Positions 17,429 through 26,508 of a stretch of 64,000 bases of DNA are shown here, piece by piece; position 1 is the first letter of the stretch, and every line of letters begins with the position of its first letter. Position numbers and translations under genes: made by a program. The notes beneath the pieces were generated by a model. That model worked only from the letters and a program-made list of their open reading frames with translations, did no database searches and was not told where the DNA came from. The DNA comes from Saprospiraceae bacterium (GTDB taxonomy: Bacteria > Bacteroidota > Bacteroidia > Chitinophagales > Saprospiraceae), in contig JAGQWX010000016.1 of NCBI GenBank assembly GCA_020436935.1, forward strand, positions 29,226 through 93,225. The letters run 5' to 3'.

Positions 17429-18361
17429 GTGGAAGTAAAACTATTCTCAGGAACAAAATCAAAGTATCTTGCGGAGAAGATCGCATTTTTTTATGGTGAG
17501 GATCTTGCAGATTGTGATGTAAAGACTTTTAGCGATGGAGAGATGCGCATCGTTATCAACGAGTCAGTCAGAGGTTCCTATGTCTTCTTTATCACCTCCA
17601 CGTTTGCCCCTTCTGACAATTTGTTGGAATTGCTTTTGATGATTGATTCTGCCAAGAGGGCTTCAGCCAATTACATCACAGCTGTCATACCCTATTTCGG
17701 TTATGCAAGGCAAGACAGAAAAGACAAGCCAAGGGTGCCGATTTCATCAAAACTTATCGCCAACCTTCTGGTTTCAGCAGGCGCCAACAGGATCATGACC
17801 ATGGATCTTCACGCCGACCAGATCCAGGGATTTTTTGATATTCCTGTGGATCACTTGCGTGGTGAAGCCATATTTATGCCATATCTGGAGCAACAGGACC
17901 TGAGCAATACCATCTTTGCATCACCGGATGTTGGAGGTGTAAAGCGAGCAAGGTCTTTTGCAAAATATTTCAAAAGAGACCTGGTCATTTGCGACAAGGA
18001 AAGGATCAAAGCCAATGAGGTAAAGTCGATCACTGTAATCGGTGATGTGACGGGCGCAGATGTTATTCTGGTTGATGACCTCATTGACACCGCAGGAACC
18101 CTGTGCAAAGCTGCCGATGCTTTGATAGAAAAAGGTGCAAAAAGTGTAAAGGCGATGTGTACACACCCAGTACTATCCGGCAATGCTTACGAAAACATCG
18201 AAAATTCAAAACTTTCGAAAATCATTACCACAGACACCATCCCGCTAAGACAACAGTCCGACAAAATTGAAGTCTTGTCATGTGCACAGCTTTTTTCTAA
18301 AGCCATCAGAAACACCCACGAGTACAAGTCTATCGCAGCATTGTTTGTTGACAAAACCTAG
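17429..18361 (+). CDS. prs: Ribose-phosphate pyrophosphokinase (PRPP synthetase)
   Basis: It makes PRPP from ribose 5-phosphate and ATP for nucleotide, His and Trp synthesis. The 310-residue protein has the class I motifs: FSDGE near 35, the flexible loop YARQDRKDK, the metal site MDLHADQIQGFF, and the PRPP-binding loop VILVDDLIDTAGT. The start is GTG at 17429, since no ATG lies upstream in frame. A near-consensus -7 box (AACATTTG) lies about 45 bases upstream. It converges on the M14 peptidase gene with only 7 bases between stops. Confidence 0.97.
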   Translation: MEVKLFSGTKSKYLAEKIAFFYGEDLADCDVKTFSDGEMRIVINESVRGSYVFFITSTFAPSDNLLELLLMIDSAKRASANYITAVIPYFGYARQDRKDKPRVPISSKLIANLLVSAGANRIMTMDLHADQIQGFFDIPVDHLRGEAIFMPYLEQQDLSNTIFASPDVGGVKRARSFAKYFKRDLVICDKERIKANEVKSITVIGDVTGADVILVDDLIDTAGTLCKAADALIEKGAKSVKAMCTHPVLSGNAYENIENSKLSKIITTDTIPLRQQSDKIEVLSCAQLFSKAIRNTHEYKSIAALFVDKT

Positions 18362-18368
18362 TTGGCAT

Positions 18369-20846
18369 TTACAACTGGAATAAGGCATTGGCCATCAAAT
18401 ACATGCCTGAATACCAGAAACCTCTGAAGAGCGGGTTGTTTGGAAAAAACACAACGTTTCCCTTTCCCTTTTGACCAGAAAGCAATAAGGCCTTACCTTC
18501 CAATTCTGCTTTGATCTGCGAACCTACAAAGCCTTCATACTGCAATGGATTGCTCGCCTTCGCAACTTCCCACGTATCATCTCCTCCTTCAAATGCGCTT
18601 CCCTCCAGAACAAGCATGTGGTATGTTGAAGACATCCCATAGGCCAAAGGGTGGGTATTGTCAATAGTGGTTTTGACGATGGCACCAGGTACAAAAGAAG
18701 AGATAGCCTTCCTTTCCAGGTCACTGAAACTGATGCTGCCTGAAGTATCCCTTGCCTCCAATTTCTCTGATTCCGGATTTTTAAGTCCAAAAGTTTCGTC
18801 AGCCACCAGTTTTTCACAGGCTGCACCCAGAACGATCAGCTTTCCTCCTTTATTTACCCAATCTCCTAATTTTGATTTGAGCCCCTCATTTAAGGCATAA
18901 CTTCCCGAAGGCAAAAATATGGTATTGTACTTTGTAAGGTCTATGCGCGAAACTCTGTCAATGCTAGAACTGGCAATGGGTAAATGCAATACTTTTTCAA
19001 AAAAATAAATGGTTTGTCCATAATCGAAAACACTGACACCATCACCTTTTATAGCCAATGCTTTTGGCATTTCCAACATGGAGTAAGAACTGCCTCCTGC
19101 ATCATTCCCATAATTGCTCAGTCCTCCTTTTAAAATAGAATATTGTTCTTCTTGAGTTGGAAGGAGCTGTCGCATATAATCAATTGCTTCTTTCCAGTTC
19201 TTTTGGTCTTTTCGCCACACAAAAATGGAACCCGGGGGTACTTCTTTCCCATTCCAAATGGTTGGTCTCAGACTTTTGCTCATTTTAATGCCCTGCTCTG
19301 ACATACGTGAAATCAGCTTTGCAGTCTGAAGCCCATTCCAGTGGATGACTATACCATAATCTGACGCCTCCGGTAGAACAGCAGTTTTTGTGTTTGCCAC
19401 GGGAGAACCTGCGGTGCTTATGGAGGTTTGCACGCCATAGCTGGTAAGGTTATAAGCATAGGGCAACGACCAGGCTGTTATATCGTAGGTCAGACTGTCT
19501 TCGAGTTCGTGGGCAGGGTCAAGCAGGATTTGTGCCAGAACAGAATTGTTTTGGAATGCATCTACCACCAGATCCCCGGCTTCAAGCTCAAAGCTTTTGT
19601 TCTTACCTTCCTGATATTCATATCCATTGTACTTCTTATCACTGCTCTGGCCGATCATTGAATACTCTATTCCATTGTTTTGCAACAAGGCAATGAGTTC
19701 AGGCACATGACCACCTTTTTTCAAAACATAAGATTTAAACTTACCTACAGGTTTTGTCCTGGAGTTCTTGAAATATTTTTCCTGCTCCTCAATCAATTGT
19801 CCGGCATTTTCTGATGCGACTTCAACCGTTGACAAAGCCACAGTGGAATGGTGAAGGATACGGTCTTCCAGTTTGAGGGTATCACCTCTGCTGGTCAAAA
19901 TAGCCCTCCCTGCCATGGAATGACCGGCTTGTTCGAATGTCATACCAATGGCTCCGTTGAACATTGGGTAAGTATCGCCGTATGACGGATAAAACAAATC
20001 AAATTCTTCGGCGGTGAAGTATAGCCAATTGTTTTTATCGAAATATTTGGCGTTGTTGGTTCCAAATGTTTTTTGAATTGATTTTTGAAAAGGTGTAATA
20101 AATGGATGGTAGGGCTTTGCTGCTGGAGGAAAATAATAGTGGTTGTTATAATTCATTTCATGAAAATCACCATGAACGTGCGGCATCCAGCTGCGATAAG
20201 CTTTGAGGCGTTGTTTGCTTTCTATCTGCGTCTGCCATACCCAATCCCTGTTGAGGTCAAAAAGATAGTGGTTGTACCTGCCATTGGGCCAGGGTTCCTG
20301 GTGCTCGTCTTCTTCGGGGTCTGGATATAGTTGGTCCTTTTCAATCATTCTCGCCCAGTTGGTATACCTGGCAAAACCATCCGGATTGATACAAGGGTCA
20401 AGAATGACGATGGTATTTTTTAGCCAGGCTTTAGCCCTGTCTTCGCTGACCAATTGGTACAGCGCCAGCATGCTGCTTTCTGATGCACCTGCTTCATTGC
20501 CGTGCACACCAAAGCTCAGCCAAACAATGGCTTTGTCTTCGGTCGACTCACCTTTATATATGGAATTGAGGTGCTTTTCCCGGATGTTTTCCAGATTTTC
20601 CAAATTTGCTGGGTCGGAGACAAAACACATGAGTAAGGGTCTACCTTCTTCTGTCCTTCCGTATTCAACCAACTTTGCGTAAGGACTGTTGTCAGAAACA
20701 TGTTGCACATAGTCTACCAAATCGTGATGAAAAGTAAATGACTTTGTATAGGCAGATGGCAAAAATTCAGAAGGAGACAGGAGCTGGGCTGATACAGCCC
20801 ACGACATAATTATCAGTAAACAGGAAAGCAAATATCTAAATACCAT
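18369..20846 (-). CDS. M14 family zinc carboxypeptidase-like exported peptidase
   Basis: The 825-residue product has a signal peptide (1-20, cleavage near VSAQ). The M14 catalytic domain spans about 30-350: zinc ligands H115 and E118 in HGNEAG, the substrate-binding NPDG and NRDW segments, the third ligand H229 in GDFHEM, and the probable catalytic Glu in MTFEQAG. The remaining ~450 residues include a class I glutamine-amidotransferase-like fold (TIFLPSGSYALNEG, GKLIVLGAA), an arrangement known in large Bacteroidota M14 peptidases. It acts in the periplasm or outside the cell; the peptide substrate is not predictable. Confidence 0.9.
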   Translation of the reverse strand: MVFRYLLSCLLIIMSWAVSAQLLSPSEFLPSAYTKSFTFHHDLVDYVQHVSDNSPYAKLVEYGRTEEGRPLLMCFVSDPANLENLENIREKHLNSIYKGESTEDKAIVWLSFGVHGNEAGASESSMLALYQLVSEDRAKAWLKNTIVILDPCINPDGFARYTNWARMIEKDQLYPDPEEDEHQEPWPNGRYNHYLFDLNRDWVWQTQIESKQRLKAYRSWMPHVHGDFHEMNYNNHYYFPPAAKPYHPFITPFQKSIQKTFGTNNAKYFDKNNWLYFTAEEFDLFYPSYGDTYPMFNGAIGMTFEQAGHSMAGRAILTSRGDTLKLEDRILHHSTVALSTVEVASENAGQLIEEQEKYFKNSRTKPVGKFKSYVLKKGGHVPELIALLQNNGIEYSMIGQSSDKKYNGYEYQEGKNKSFELEAGDLVVDAFQNNSVLAQILLDPAHELEDSLTYDITAWSLPYAYNLTSYGVQTSISTAGSPVANTKTAVLPEASDYGIVIHWNGLQTAKLISRMSEQGIKMSKSLRPTIWNGKEVPPGSIFVWRKDQKNWKEAIDYMRQLLPTQEEQYSILKGGLSNYGNDAGGSSYSMLEMPKALAIKGDGVSVFDYGQTIYFFEKVLHLPIASSSIDRVSRIDLTKYNTIFLPSGSYALNEGLKSKLGDWVNKGGKLIVLGAACEKLVADETFGLKNPESEKLEARDTSGSISFSDLERKAISSFVPGAIVKTTIDNTHPLAYGMSSTYHMLVLEGSAFEGGDDTWEVAKASNPLQYEGFVGSQIKAELEGKALLLSGQKGKGNVVFFPNNPLFRGFWYSGMYLMANALFQL

Positions 20847-20912
20847 AGTTATCGAACATTAAGCCATGAAAATAGTTAATAAGGACCAAAACCACGACAT
20901 TAATATAAGTCT

Positions 20913-20920
20913 TACCTTTG
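20913..20920 (+). promoter_or_regulatory. Candidate -7 box of the DM13 lipoprotein gene
   Basis: TACCTTTG matches TAnnTTTG exactly and ends 23 bases before the ATG at 20944. It lies downstream of an earlier in-frame ATG (20866), which argues against that longer start. Confidence 0.5.
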
Positions 20921-20943
20921 TTTCAGAAATCAAAAAATATATT

Positions 20944-21369
20944 ATGACTTACAGAAATTTCCTTCGATTTGCTTTTTTGTTCTTAATGATTGGCTTTATA
21001 GCTTCATCATGTAGTAAGATCGAGGAGACAACCGATGAAGAAGTGGGTATGGTGTCAGAAGATAAGAAGTTGGTAAAAGGAAATTTTACTTCCGGCGCGC
21101 ATGCTACATCCGGCGAAGCTTTTGTGTACGATGATAATGGTACAAAAAAGTTGGGTTTTGTCAATTTCAAAACTGACAGCGGGCCGGATTTAAGGATATA
21201 TCTGGCTGAAGATACCAAAGCCACCAACTTTGTGCAGGTTTCAGGTTCTGTAAGCAATGGCACTTACAGCGTTGATCTTCCTGCCAATGCAGATTTCGCA
21301 AAGAAAAAACATGTCCTTATTTGGTGTAAGGCCTTTTCCGTATTATTTGGAAGCGCTGAATTAAAATAA
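20944..21369 (+). CDS. DM13 domain lipoprotein
   Basis: The 141-residue product has a lipoprotein signal peptide with lipobox IASSC. A DM13 domain follows, with the family order: GNFTSGAHATSGEA, FVNFKTDSGPDLRIYLA, GTYSVDLP, HVLIWCKAFSVLFG. DM13 is a small domain proposed to take part in electron transfer or redox at the cell surface, and the conserved Cys in IWCK is present. A start at 20866 would place 26 polar residues before the lipobox and lies upstream of the promoter box, so 20944 is chosen. Its stop abuts the stop of the convergent aldo/keto reductase gene. Confidence 0.88.
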   Translation: MTYRNFLRFAFLFLMIGFIASSCSKIEETTDEEVGMVSEDKKLVKGNFTSGAHATSGEAFVYDDNGTKKLGFVNFKTDSGPDLRIYLAEDTKATNFVQVSGSVSNGTYSVDLPANADFAKKKHVLIWCKAFSVLFGSAELK

Positions 21370-22200
21370 TCATTTCGACCAGTCACACGACCATCCCGGG
21401 TTGATGATGCGGTATTGTCTGTCCAGCTTTTGTATGTCTTCATACTCCTCTGCTGAAAGTTCAAAATCCCAGACGGCATAATTGCTGATCCTGTGTTCGG
21501 GTTTTGATGCTTTCGGGATCATGGCTATTTGATCTTGCTGTAAAAACCACTTCAATACGATTTGACCGATCGATTTGCCGTGGTTTGCGGCGATACTTTT
21601 CAGGGCCTCGTCTTTAAATACTGCTCCCTGTGCCAGTGGACAATAGGCCGTGAGGAACATATCGTGATTGCGCACAAAATCGATGAACCTGTCAATGTGC
21701 AAATATGGATGGTACTCTGTCTGATTGCACACAATTGGAGCAAGCGCTACGGACTTTTCCATAAGAGTTACATTGAAGTTGCTCACTCCGACGTATTTGG
21801 CATATCCTTTTTGTAAGCAATCATTGAGGGTTTCAACAGCCAGAAGGGTTTCCCTCTCATCTTTTGTTGGCCAGTGTACCAGCAAAAGATCGACGTGATC
21901 CACCTTTAGGGTCCGTAGGCTTTCCTCTGTTGATTTTATAAATTTATGCGGTGCCAATTCCGTATTCCAGATCTTGGTTGTCAAAAATATTTCATCGCGA
22001 TCTGCCTGGCTTTGCTTTAGACCCTGGCCCACTTCATGCTCATTGTCATAAAATCGCGCAGTATCAATGTGTCTGTAACCAACTTCTAATGCATGTCTTA
22101 CCGCTTCGGTGCATTCTTTTCCTCTTATGTCATAGGTGCCAAAACCAAGAGCAGGTACAACACCGCCTTTAAAATTCAGTTTTTTTTGATTTTCAACCAT
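21370..22200 (-). CDS. Aldo/keto reductase
   Basis: An NADPH-dependent carbonyl reductase of 276 residues with the AKR catalytic tetrad D46, Y51, K76 and H109 (HIDTARFYDNE, LTTKIW, LLLVHWP) and the late GVSNF and IPKA cofactor motifs. It resembles the 2,5-diketogluconate/xylose reductase branch; the substrate is unknown. It is a lone gene on the minus strand between two plus-strand genes. Confidence 0.93.
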   Translation of the reverse strand: MVENQKKLNFKGGVVPALGFGTYDIRGKECTEAVRHALEVGYRHIDTARFYDNEHEVGQGLKQSQADRDEIFLTTKIWNTELAPHKFIKSTEESLRTLKVDHVDLLLVHWPTKDERETLLAVETLNDCLQKGYAKYVGVSNFNVTLMEKSVALAPIVCNQTEYHPYLHIDRFIDFVRNHDMFLTAYCPLAQGAVFKDEALKSIAANHGKSIGQIVLKWFLQQDQIAMIPKASKPEHRISNYAVWDFELSAEEYEDIQKLDRQYRIINPGWSCDWSK

Positions 22201-22306
22201 TCCAGATTATTTTTTTGGAAAGGCTAAAATAATCCCATGCATGAGAAATTTGTGAAAGTAATTTAGTAAGTTCGATAAATTATTAGTTAGTCCAAACCTA
22301 GCCACA

Positions 22307-23398
22307 ATGGAATTGAAAGATCGCTTGCTTTCGGTTGACATCTTCAGAGGTCTGACCATTTGTTTTATGATCATGGTAAATACTCCCGGATCCTGGGAAC
22401 ATGTGTATGCACCGATGCGGCATGCACCCTGGCATGGATTTACGCCAACGGATATGGTCTTCCCATTTTTCATGACAACAGTAGGCATTTCTATGGCCTT
22501 ATCAATGGCTGGTGCCCGTACAAAATCCGATGGTGAACTGATGATGAAAATTGTCAAAAGAGCGGCCCTGATCTTCCTGGTCGGACTGCTGCTCAACTAT
22601 TTCCCGTTCACAAAAGCCATAGCCGATCTCCGCATCTGGGGGGTTTTACAACGCATTGCGGCTTCATATCTCGTCGCGGGATTGGCAGTTGTTTTATTGA
22701 AAAAAGAAAAAAACATACTCATTTATACCATAACCTCCTTGCTCGCATACTGGGCTTTACTCTACTTTGGTGGAGATTATACCCTTGAAGGCAACCTCAA
22801 CAATAAAATCGATTTGTGGATGCTGGGTGAGAATCATTTGTATAAAGGGTATGGTATTCCTTTTGACCCTGAAGGCATTCTTGGTACAATAACCGGTGGC
22901 GCTCACATTGCAATAGGTTATTTGTTCTCTGCCCGATATTTGAAAAAGCCCATTGATGCCTCAAACTCCATCAAAGGTGCCCTGACGTGGGGTGCTATAT
23001 TGCTGGTGGTTGCATTTTTGTGGAACCTCGTGTTTCCGATCAATAAGCCGATTTGGACGAGTTCTTATGTATGTCTCGCTTCAGGGTTTGCTCTGATGAT
23101 CTATGCCTTGTTGTTTTACCTCATAGATGTAAAGAAGTGGACCAAATGGGCGTGGCCTTTCAAGGTATTTGGTCTCAACCCTCTGGCTTCGTATGCATTA
23201 TCTGGTTTGCTGGTAAAAATATTCTCCCGATTTTTCAAAATAGATGGAACCTCAGTGCCCTCATATATTTATGAAAATATCATGACACCGGCCTTTGGCC
23301 CACTCAACGGATCGCTGGCTTACGCGATATTCTATACCTTTGTCATTTGGCTTTTTGCTTATCTGTTGTACAGAAATAAAATTGTAGTCAAGCTTTAA
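22307..23398 (+). CDS. Acyltransferase-like membrane protein (HGSNAT/NagX, DUF5009 family)
   Basis: The 363-residue polytopic protein starts with the family hallmark RLLSVDIFRGLTI, then RHAPWHGFTPTDMVFPFF, and has about ten hydrophobic helices. Relatives include lysosomal heparan-alpha-glucosaminide N-acetyltransferase and bacterial NagX, which acetylate or transport glucosamine-type sugars. A role in amino-sugar salvage is inference, as no sugar-utilisation genes adjoin it. Confidence 0.85.
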   Translation: MELKDRLLSVDIFRGLTICFMIMVNTPGSWEHVYAPMRHAPWHGFTPTDMVFPFFMTTVGISMALSMAGARTKSDGELMMKIVKRAALIFLVGLLLNYFPFTKAIADLRIWGVLQRIAASYLVAGLAVVLLKKEKNILIYTITSLLAYWALLYFGGDYTLEGNLNNKIDLWMLGENHLYKGYGIPFDPEGILGTITGGAHIAIGYLFSARYLKKPIDASNSIKGALTWGAILLVVAFLWNLVFPINKPIWTSSYVCLASGFALMIYALLFYLIDVKKWTKWAWPFKVFGLNPLASYALSGLLVKIFSRFFKIDGTSVPSYIYENIMTPAFGPLNGSLAYAIFYTFVIWLFAYLLYRNKIVVKL

Positions 23399-23500
23399 GA
23401 CCAAACAAAAAATCCTAGTTACAACGCATTTTTAGCCTGATTCAACCTTGAATCAAACCTATTTTGCTATAAACGGCCATAATAAGGCAGCTTTTTTCCA

Positions 23501-23531
23501 TCAAAAAGGGAGGTAATCAACAACTTTTTGA
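23501..23531 (+). repeat. Inverted repeat upstream of the rpsF operon
   Basis: Perfect 8-base arms TCAAAAAG (23501-23508) and CTTTTTGA (23524-23531) flank 15 bases. It lies about 30 bases before the -7 box of rpsF and 100 bases past the preceding gene. It may be a weak terminator for that gene or an operator; neither is shown. Confidence 0.3.
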
Positions 23532-23561
23532 GATAAACCCTTGATTTATAGTAAAAAACTT

Positions 23562-23569
23562 TATCTTTG
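23562..23569 (+). promoter_or_regulatory. Candidate promoter -7 box of rpsF-rpsR-rplI
   Basis: TATCTTTG (TAnnTTTG) with a TTG at 23541-23543, 18 bases upstream, as the -33 element. The leader to the ATG at 23618 is about 43 bases and lacks a Shine-Dalgarno sequence. Confidence 0.65.
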
Positions 23570-23617
23570 CAGCCCATTTAGAAAATTTGTATTATTTCAC
23601 TAAATTTCAATTAATTA

Positions 23618-24151
23618 ATGTACAATTACGAAGTGACTTTCATCGTCGATCCCGTACTGTCAGGCGATGAAATTAAAGCGACAGCTCATGTGTATGAAGA
23701 AATGTTGAAAAACGAAGGTTGCAACATCATACACATCGATGAAATGGGCCTTAAGCCGTTGGCTTATCCCATCAACAAAAGATCAAGTGGTGTTTATTAC
23801 TGCTATGAATTTACATCTGAGAACGGTGTAATCATTTCAAAGCTGGAATTGGCACTTAGAAGGGACGAGAGAATCATGAGATTCCTGACAGTTGCACTTG
23901 ACAAATACGGAGTAAAATACAATGCCGACAAGAGAAACGGTCTCATTGGCAAAGTGAAGAAAAAAGTAAAGCCGGGTAAAAAAGAAGATGGTGGAGCTCC
24001 AGTCAGAGAAGCTAGAGAGCCTAGAGAACCTAGAGAGCCTAGACAATCTGCTCCAGCACCAGCACCTGCACCAGTTGTAGCTGCACCGGTTGTTGAGCCA
24101 GTAGTTGCCGAGCCTACTCCTGCACCTGTTGTAAAACAAGAGGAAGAATAA
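23618..24151 (+). CDS. rpsF: Ribosomal protein bS6 with long Pro/Ala/Glu-rich tail
   Basis: A 30S platform protein that binds bS18. Residues 1-100 are a normal S6 fold (NYEVTFIVDP, GLKPLAYPI, SSGVYYCYEF, ALRRDERIMRFL). The remaining ~75 residues are an extension: first Lys-rich, then repeated REP units, then an Ala-Pro-Val-rich segment ending QEEE. Many S6 proteins end near 100-135 residues. First gene of the rpsF-rpsR-rplI operon; ssb, present between them in many other phyla, is absent. Confidence 0.97.
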   Translation: MYNYEVTFIVDPVLSGDEIKATAHVYEEMLKNEGCNIIHIDEMGLKPLAYPINKRSSGVYYCYEFTSENGVIISKLELALRRDERIMRFLTVALDKYGVKYNADKRNGLIGKVKKKVKPGKKEDGGAPVREAREPREPREPRQSAPAPAPAPVVAAPVVEPVVAEPTPAPVVKQEEE

Positions 24152-24197
24152 TCAATCGGCGGATCAATTATTAATACATTTTTAAAATTAAGGAAAA

Positions 24198-24464
24198 ATG
24201 GCTTCTAAAGACGATATAAAATTTTTGAGCAATCCTACCATTGGTAAGACTAAGAAGAAGTATTGCAGATTCAAAAAATTTGGCATCAAATACATCGATT
24301 ACAAAGACGCAGACTTTTTGTTGCAATTTGTGAACGAGCAAGGTAAAATTTTGCCAAGAAGAATCACAGGTAACTCTTTAAAGTATCAAAAGAAAGTAGC
24401 TGTAGCTGTAAAAAGAGCAAGACACCTTGCACTTATGCCATATGTTACTGACTTGTTGAAGTAA
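24198..24464 (+). CDS. rpsR: Ribosomal protein bS18
   Basis: An 88-residue 30S protein with the S18 core ([46 protein letters not shown]). It sits next to bS6 at the platform near the 3' end of 16S rRNA. In Flavobacteriia bS18, bS6 and bS21 hide the anti-Shine-Dalgarno tail, which fits the lack of Shine-Dalgarno sequences in this window. Second gene of the operon, 46 bases after rpsF. Confidence 0.97.
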   Translation: MASKDDIKFLSNPTIGKTKKKYCRFKKFGIKYIDYKDADFLLQFVNEQGKILPRRITGNSLKYQKKVAVAVKRARHLALMPYVTDLLK

Positions 24465-24502
24465 TCGGTATTTAATTCAAAAATCATTTAGAAAAGACAA
24501 TC

Positions 24503-24949
24503 ATGGATATCATATTATTGAAAAATATAGATAAGCTTGGCGATAAGCACGATGTTGTTTCAGTAAAACCTGGTTATGGTAGAAACTATCTTATTCCACA
24601 AGGTGTAGCTGTTATCGCTAACAAAGATAATCTTAAAAGACTCGAAACCATCAAAGCTGATGAAGAAGCTAAAGAGGCTGTAAGATTAGACGAGTACAAG
24701 CAAATTGCAGAAAAACTTGCCGGCCAGTCTTTGAAGATTGGTGTTAAGGCCGGTACTTCAGGCAAAATCTTCGGTAGTGTTACCAACGTTCAGGTTGCAA
24801 GAGCACTCAGAGAACAACAAGATCTTGACATCGAAAGAAAGAAGATCGTTGTTTCAGAAGATATCAAAGAGCTTGGTACTTACACTGCAACACTCAAGTT
24901 GCACAAAGAAGTATCTACTACCATCGATTTCGAATTGGTAGCAGAGTAA
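24503..24949 (+). CDS. rplI: Ribosomal protein bL9
   Basis: A 148-residue 50S protein at the base of the L1 stalk. The N-terminal domain is typical (MDIILLKNIDKLGDKHDVVSV then GYGRNYLIPQGVA), followed by the long central helix and the C-terminal domain (LKIGVKAGTSGKIFGSVT). Last gene of the operon, followed by a strong terminator. Confidence 0.97.
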   Translation: MDIILLKNIDKLGDKHDVVSVKPGYGRNYLIPQGVAVIANKDNLKRLETIKADEEAKEAVRLDEYKQIAEKLAGQSLKIGVKAGTSGKIFGSVTNVQVARALREQQDLDIERKKIVVSEDIKELGTYTATLKLHKEVSTTIDFELVAE

Positions 24950-24965
24950 TCGTAGCATACGCTTA

Positions 24966-25008
24966 AAAAGAAAAAGGCCGTCTCCAATGGAAGCGGCCTT
25001 TTTCTTTT
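24966..25008 (+). terminator. Strong intrinsic terminator after rplI
   Basis: Perfect 15-base arms 24966-24980 and 24994-25008 (AAAAGAAAAAGGCCG and its complement) with a 13-base loop. The T-rich right arm serves as U-tract. It starts 17 bases after the rplI stop. Confidence 0.9.
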
Positions 25009-25047
25009 ATACTCTTTTCATTCAAAGCTTCTGACCATCCACTCAGT

Positions 25048-25088
25048 AAAAAAAAAACGAGAAACCACCATACAGCAATCTCTCGTTT
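25048..25088 (-). terminator. Intrinsic terminator after recA
   Basis: Arms 25055-25062 and 25081-25088 (AAACGAGA/TCTCGTTT) are followed on the minus strand by a run of ten T (25057 down to 25048). It lies about 75 bases past the recA stop and back to back with the rplI terminator. Confidence 0.75.
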
Positions 25089-25161
25089 ATAGCTCAGGGC
25101 ATTACTATCTCTTTCTTATTTGAATTTCTTGTCGAACAGCCCGCTACTATATTAAAATATC

Positions 25162-26205
25162 TTATTCGTCACCGGCATCGCCATCGCTGTCGCCCGGTTC
25201 CAAAGTCGGGTTGTACTTCATTTTGATCTTTTGTTCGATTTCCAGAGCCAGCTCAGGATTATCTGCCATAAACTGTTTTGCCGCTTCACGACCTTGTGCA
25301 ATTTTGGTGTCGTTGTAAGCAAACCATGAACCACTCTTCTGGATGACGTCAGCCTCTACTCCAAGGTCAACCATCTCACCAGTCTTAGAGATACCTTCAC
25401 CAAATGTGATGTCAAAAGTAGCTGTCCTGAAAGGTGGAGCAAGCTTGTTTTTGATCACTTTCACTTTCACTGGATTGCCCACCACATTGCCATCTTTATC
25501 TTTGATCGCTGTACCGGATTTTCTGATGTCAAGTCTGATAGAAGCGTAGAATTTCAAAGCGTTACCACCTGTGGTAGTCTCAGGATTACCAAACATGACA
25601 CCTATCTTCTCCCTCAGCTGGTTGATAAAGATGCAGCAACATCCTGTCTTTCCGATGGTTCCGGTCAGCTTCCTCAAAGCCTGAGACATCAATCTTGCCT
25701 GCAATCCCATTTTGGAATCTCCCATTTCGCCCTCTATCTCACTTCTTGGTACCAGAGCAGCAACAGAGTCAATAACAATGATGTCTATAGCTCCTGATCT
25801 GATTAAGTTTTCTGTTATTTCAAGCGCCATTTCTCCATCATCAGGCTGAGCAATGAGCAAATTGTCTGTATCTACACCCAGCGCTTCGGCATATGCTTTA
25901 TCAAATGCGTGTTCTGCATCAATAAATGCAGCAATGCCTCCATTTTTCTGGCAATTGGCTATAGCATGTATGGCCAGAGTGGTTTTTCCTGAGGACTCAG
26001 GGCCATATATTTCTACAACTCTTCCCTTGGGAAATCCGCCTATTCCAAGTGCTATATCCAGACCAATTGATCCTGTGGAGATGGTTTCGGCGTTGACAAC
26101 TTGTTTGTCCCCAAGTTTCATGACAACACCCTTGCCAAAATCCTTTTCCAGTTTATCGATGGTCGTCTTTAATGACTTTAATTTTTCGTCTCTTTCCTTT
26201 GACAT
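25162..26205 (-). CDS. recA: Recombinase RecA
   Basis: The DNA strand-exchange and SOS co-protease protein, 347 residues, normal length. Walker [10 protein letters not shown] is at 68-76; Walker B ([11 protein letters not shown]), loop L1 ([18 protein letters not shown]) and L2 ([19 protein letters not shown]) are all intact. The C-terminus is acidic ([10 protein letters not shown]). It has its own promoter and terminator. The 26206-26508 stretch upstream holds only the promoter region and no visible gene or LexA-type palindrome. Confidence 0.98.
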   Translation of the reverse strand: MSKERDEKLKSLKTTIDKLEKDFGKGVVMKLGDKQVVNAETISTGSIGLDIALGIGGFPKGRVVEIYGPESSGKTTLAIHAIANCQKNGGIAAFIDAEHAFDKAYAEALGVDTDNLLIAQPDDGEMALEITENLIRSGAIDIIVIDSVAALVPRSEIEGEMGDSKMGLQARLMSQALRKLTGTIGKTGCCCIFINQLREKIGVMFGNPETTTGGNALKFYASIRLDIRKSGTAIKDKDGNVVGNPVKVKVIKNKLAPPFRTATFDITFGEGISKTGEMVDLGVEADVIQKSGSWFAYNDTKIAQGREAAKQFMADNPELALEIEQKIKMKYNPTLEPGDSDGDAGDE

Positions 26206-26297
26206 ATTGAAACGTAAGATTTGATATTTATTCTAAATTAATTCTTCAGGTCGGCAGGAAGATCATTGGGTTTATGAATGTCTTCACATTGGGAAAG

Positions 26298-26305
26298 CAA
26301 ATATA
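26298..26305 (-). promoter_or_regulatory. Candidate -7 box of recA
   Basis: TATATTTG on the minus strand, an exact TAnnTTTG match, about 92 bases before the ATG. A TTTG lies only 13 bases further upstream, shorter than the usual spacing. Confidence 0.5.
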
Positions 26306-26508
26306 CTTGTTTGTCAATCAAACTCTAACATTTGACAAAATTCTTATATCAATTTTTTTAATTTGTTTTCACTAAAGAAATACACCCTTAAATCAGATTG
26401 GGGAAAGGGGAGTTTTTCATGGGTCTCTATATGTTATCAGTTCTTTTCTACAATCGATTCACTCTTTTCCCTAACTCATATAAACAGAGATCTACTTCAC
26501 AATAAAAT

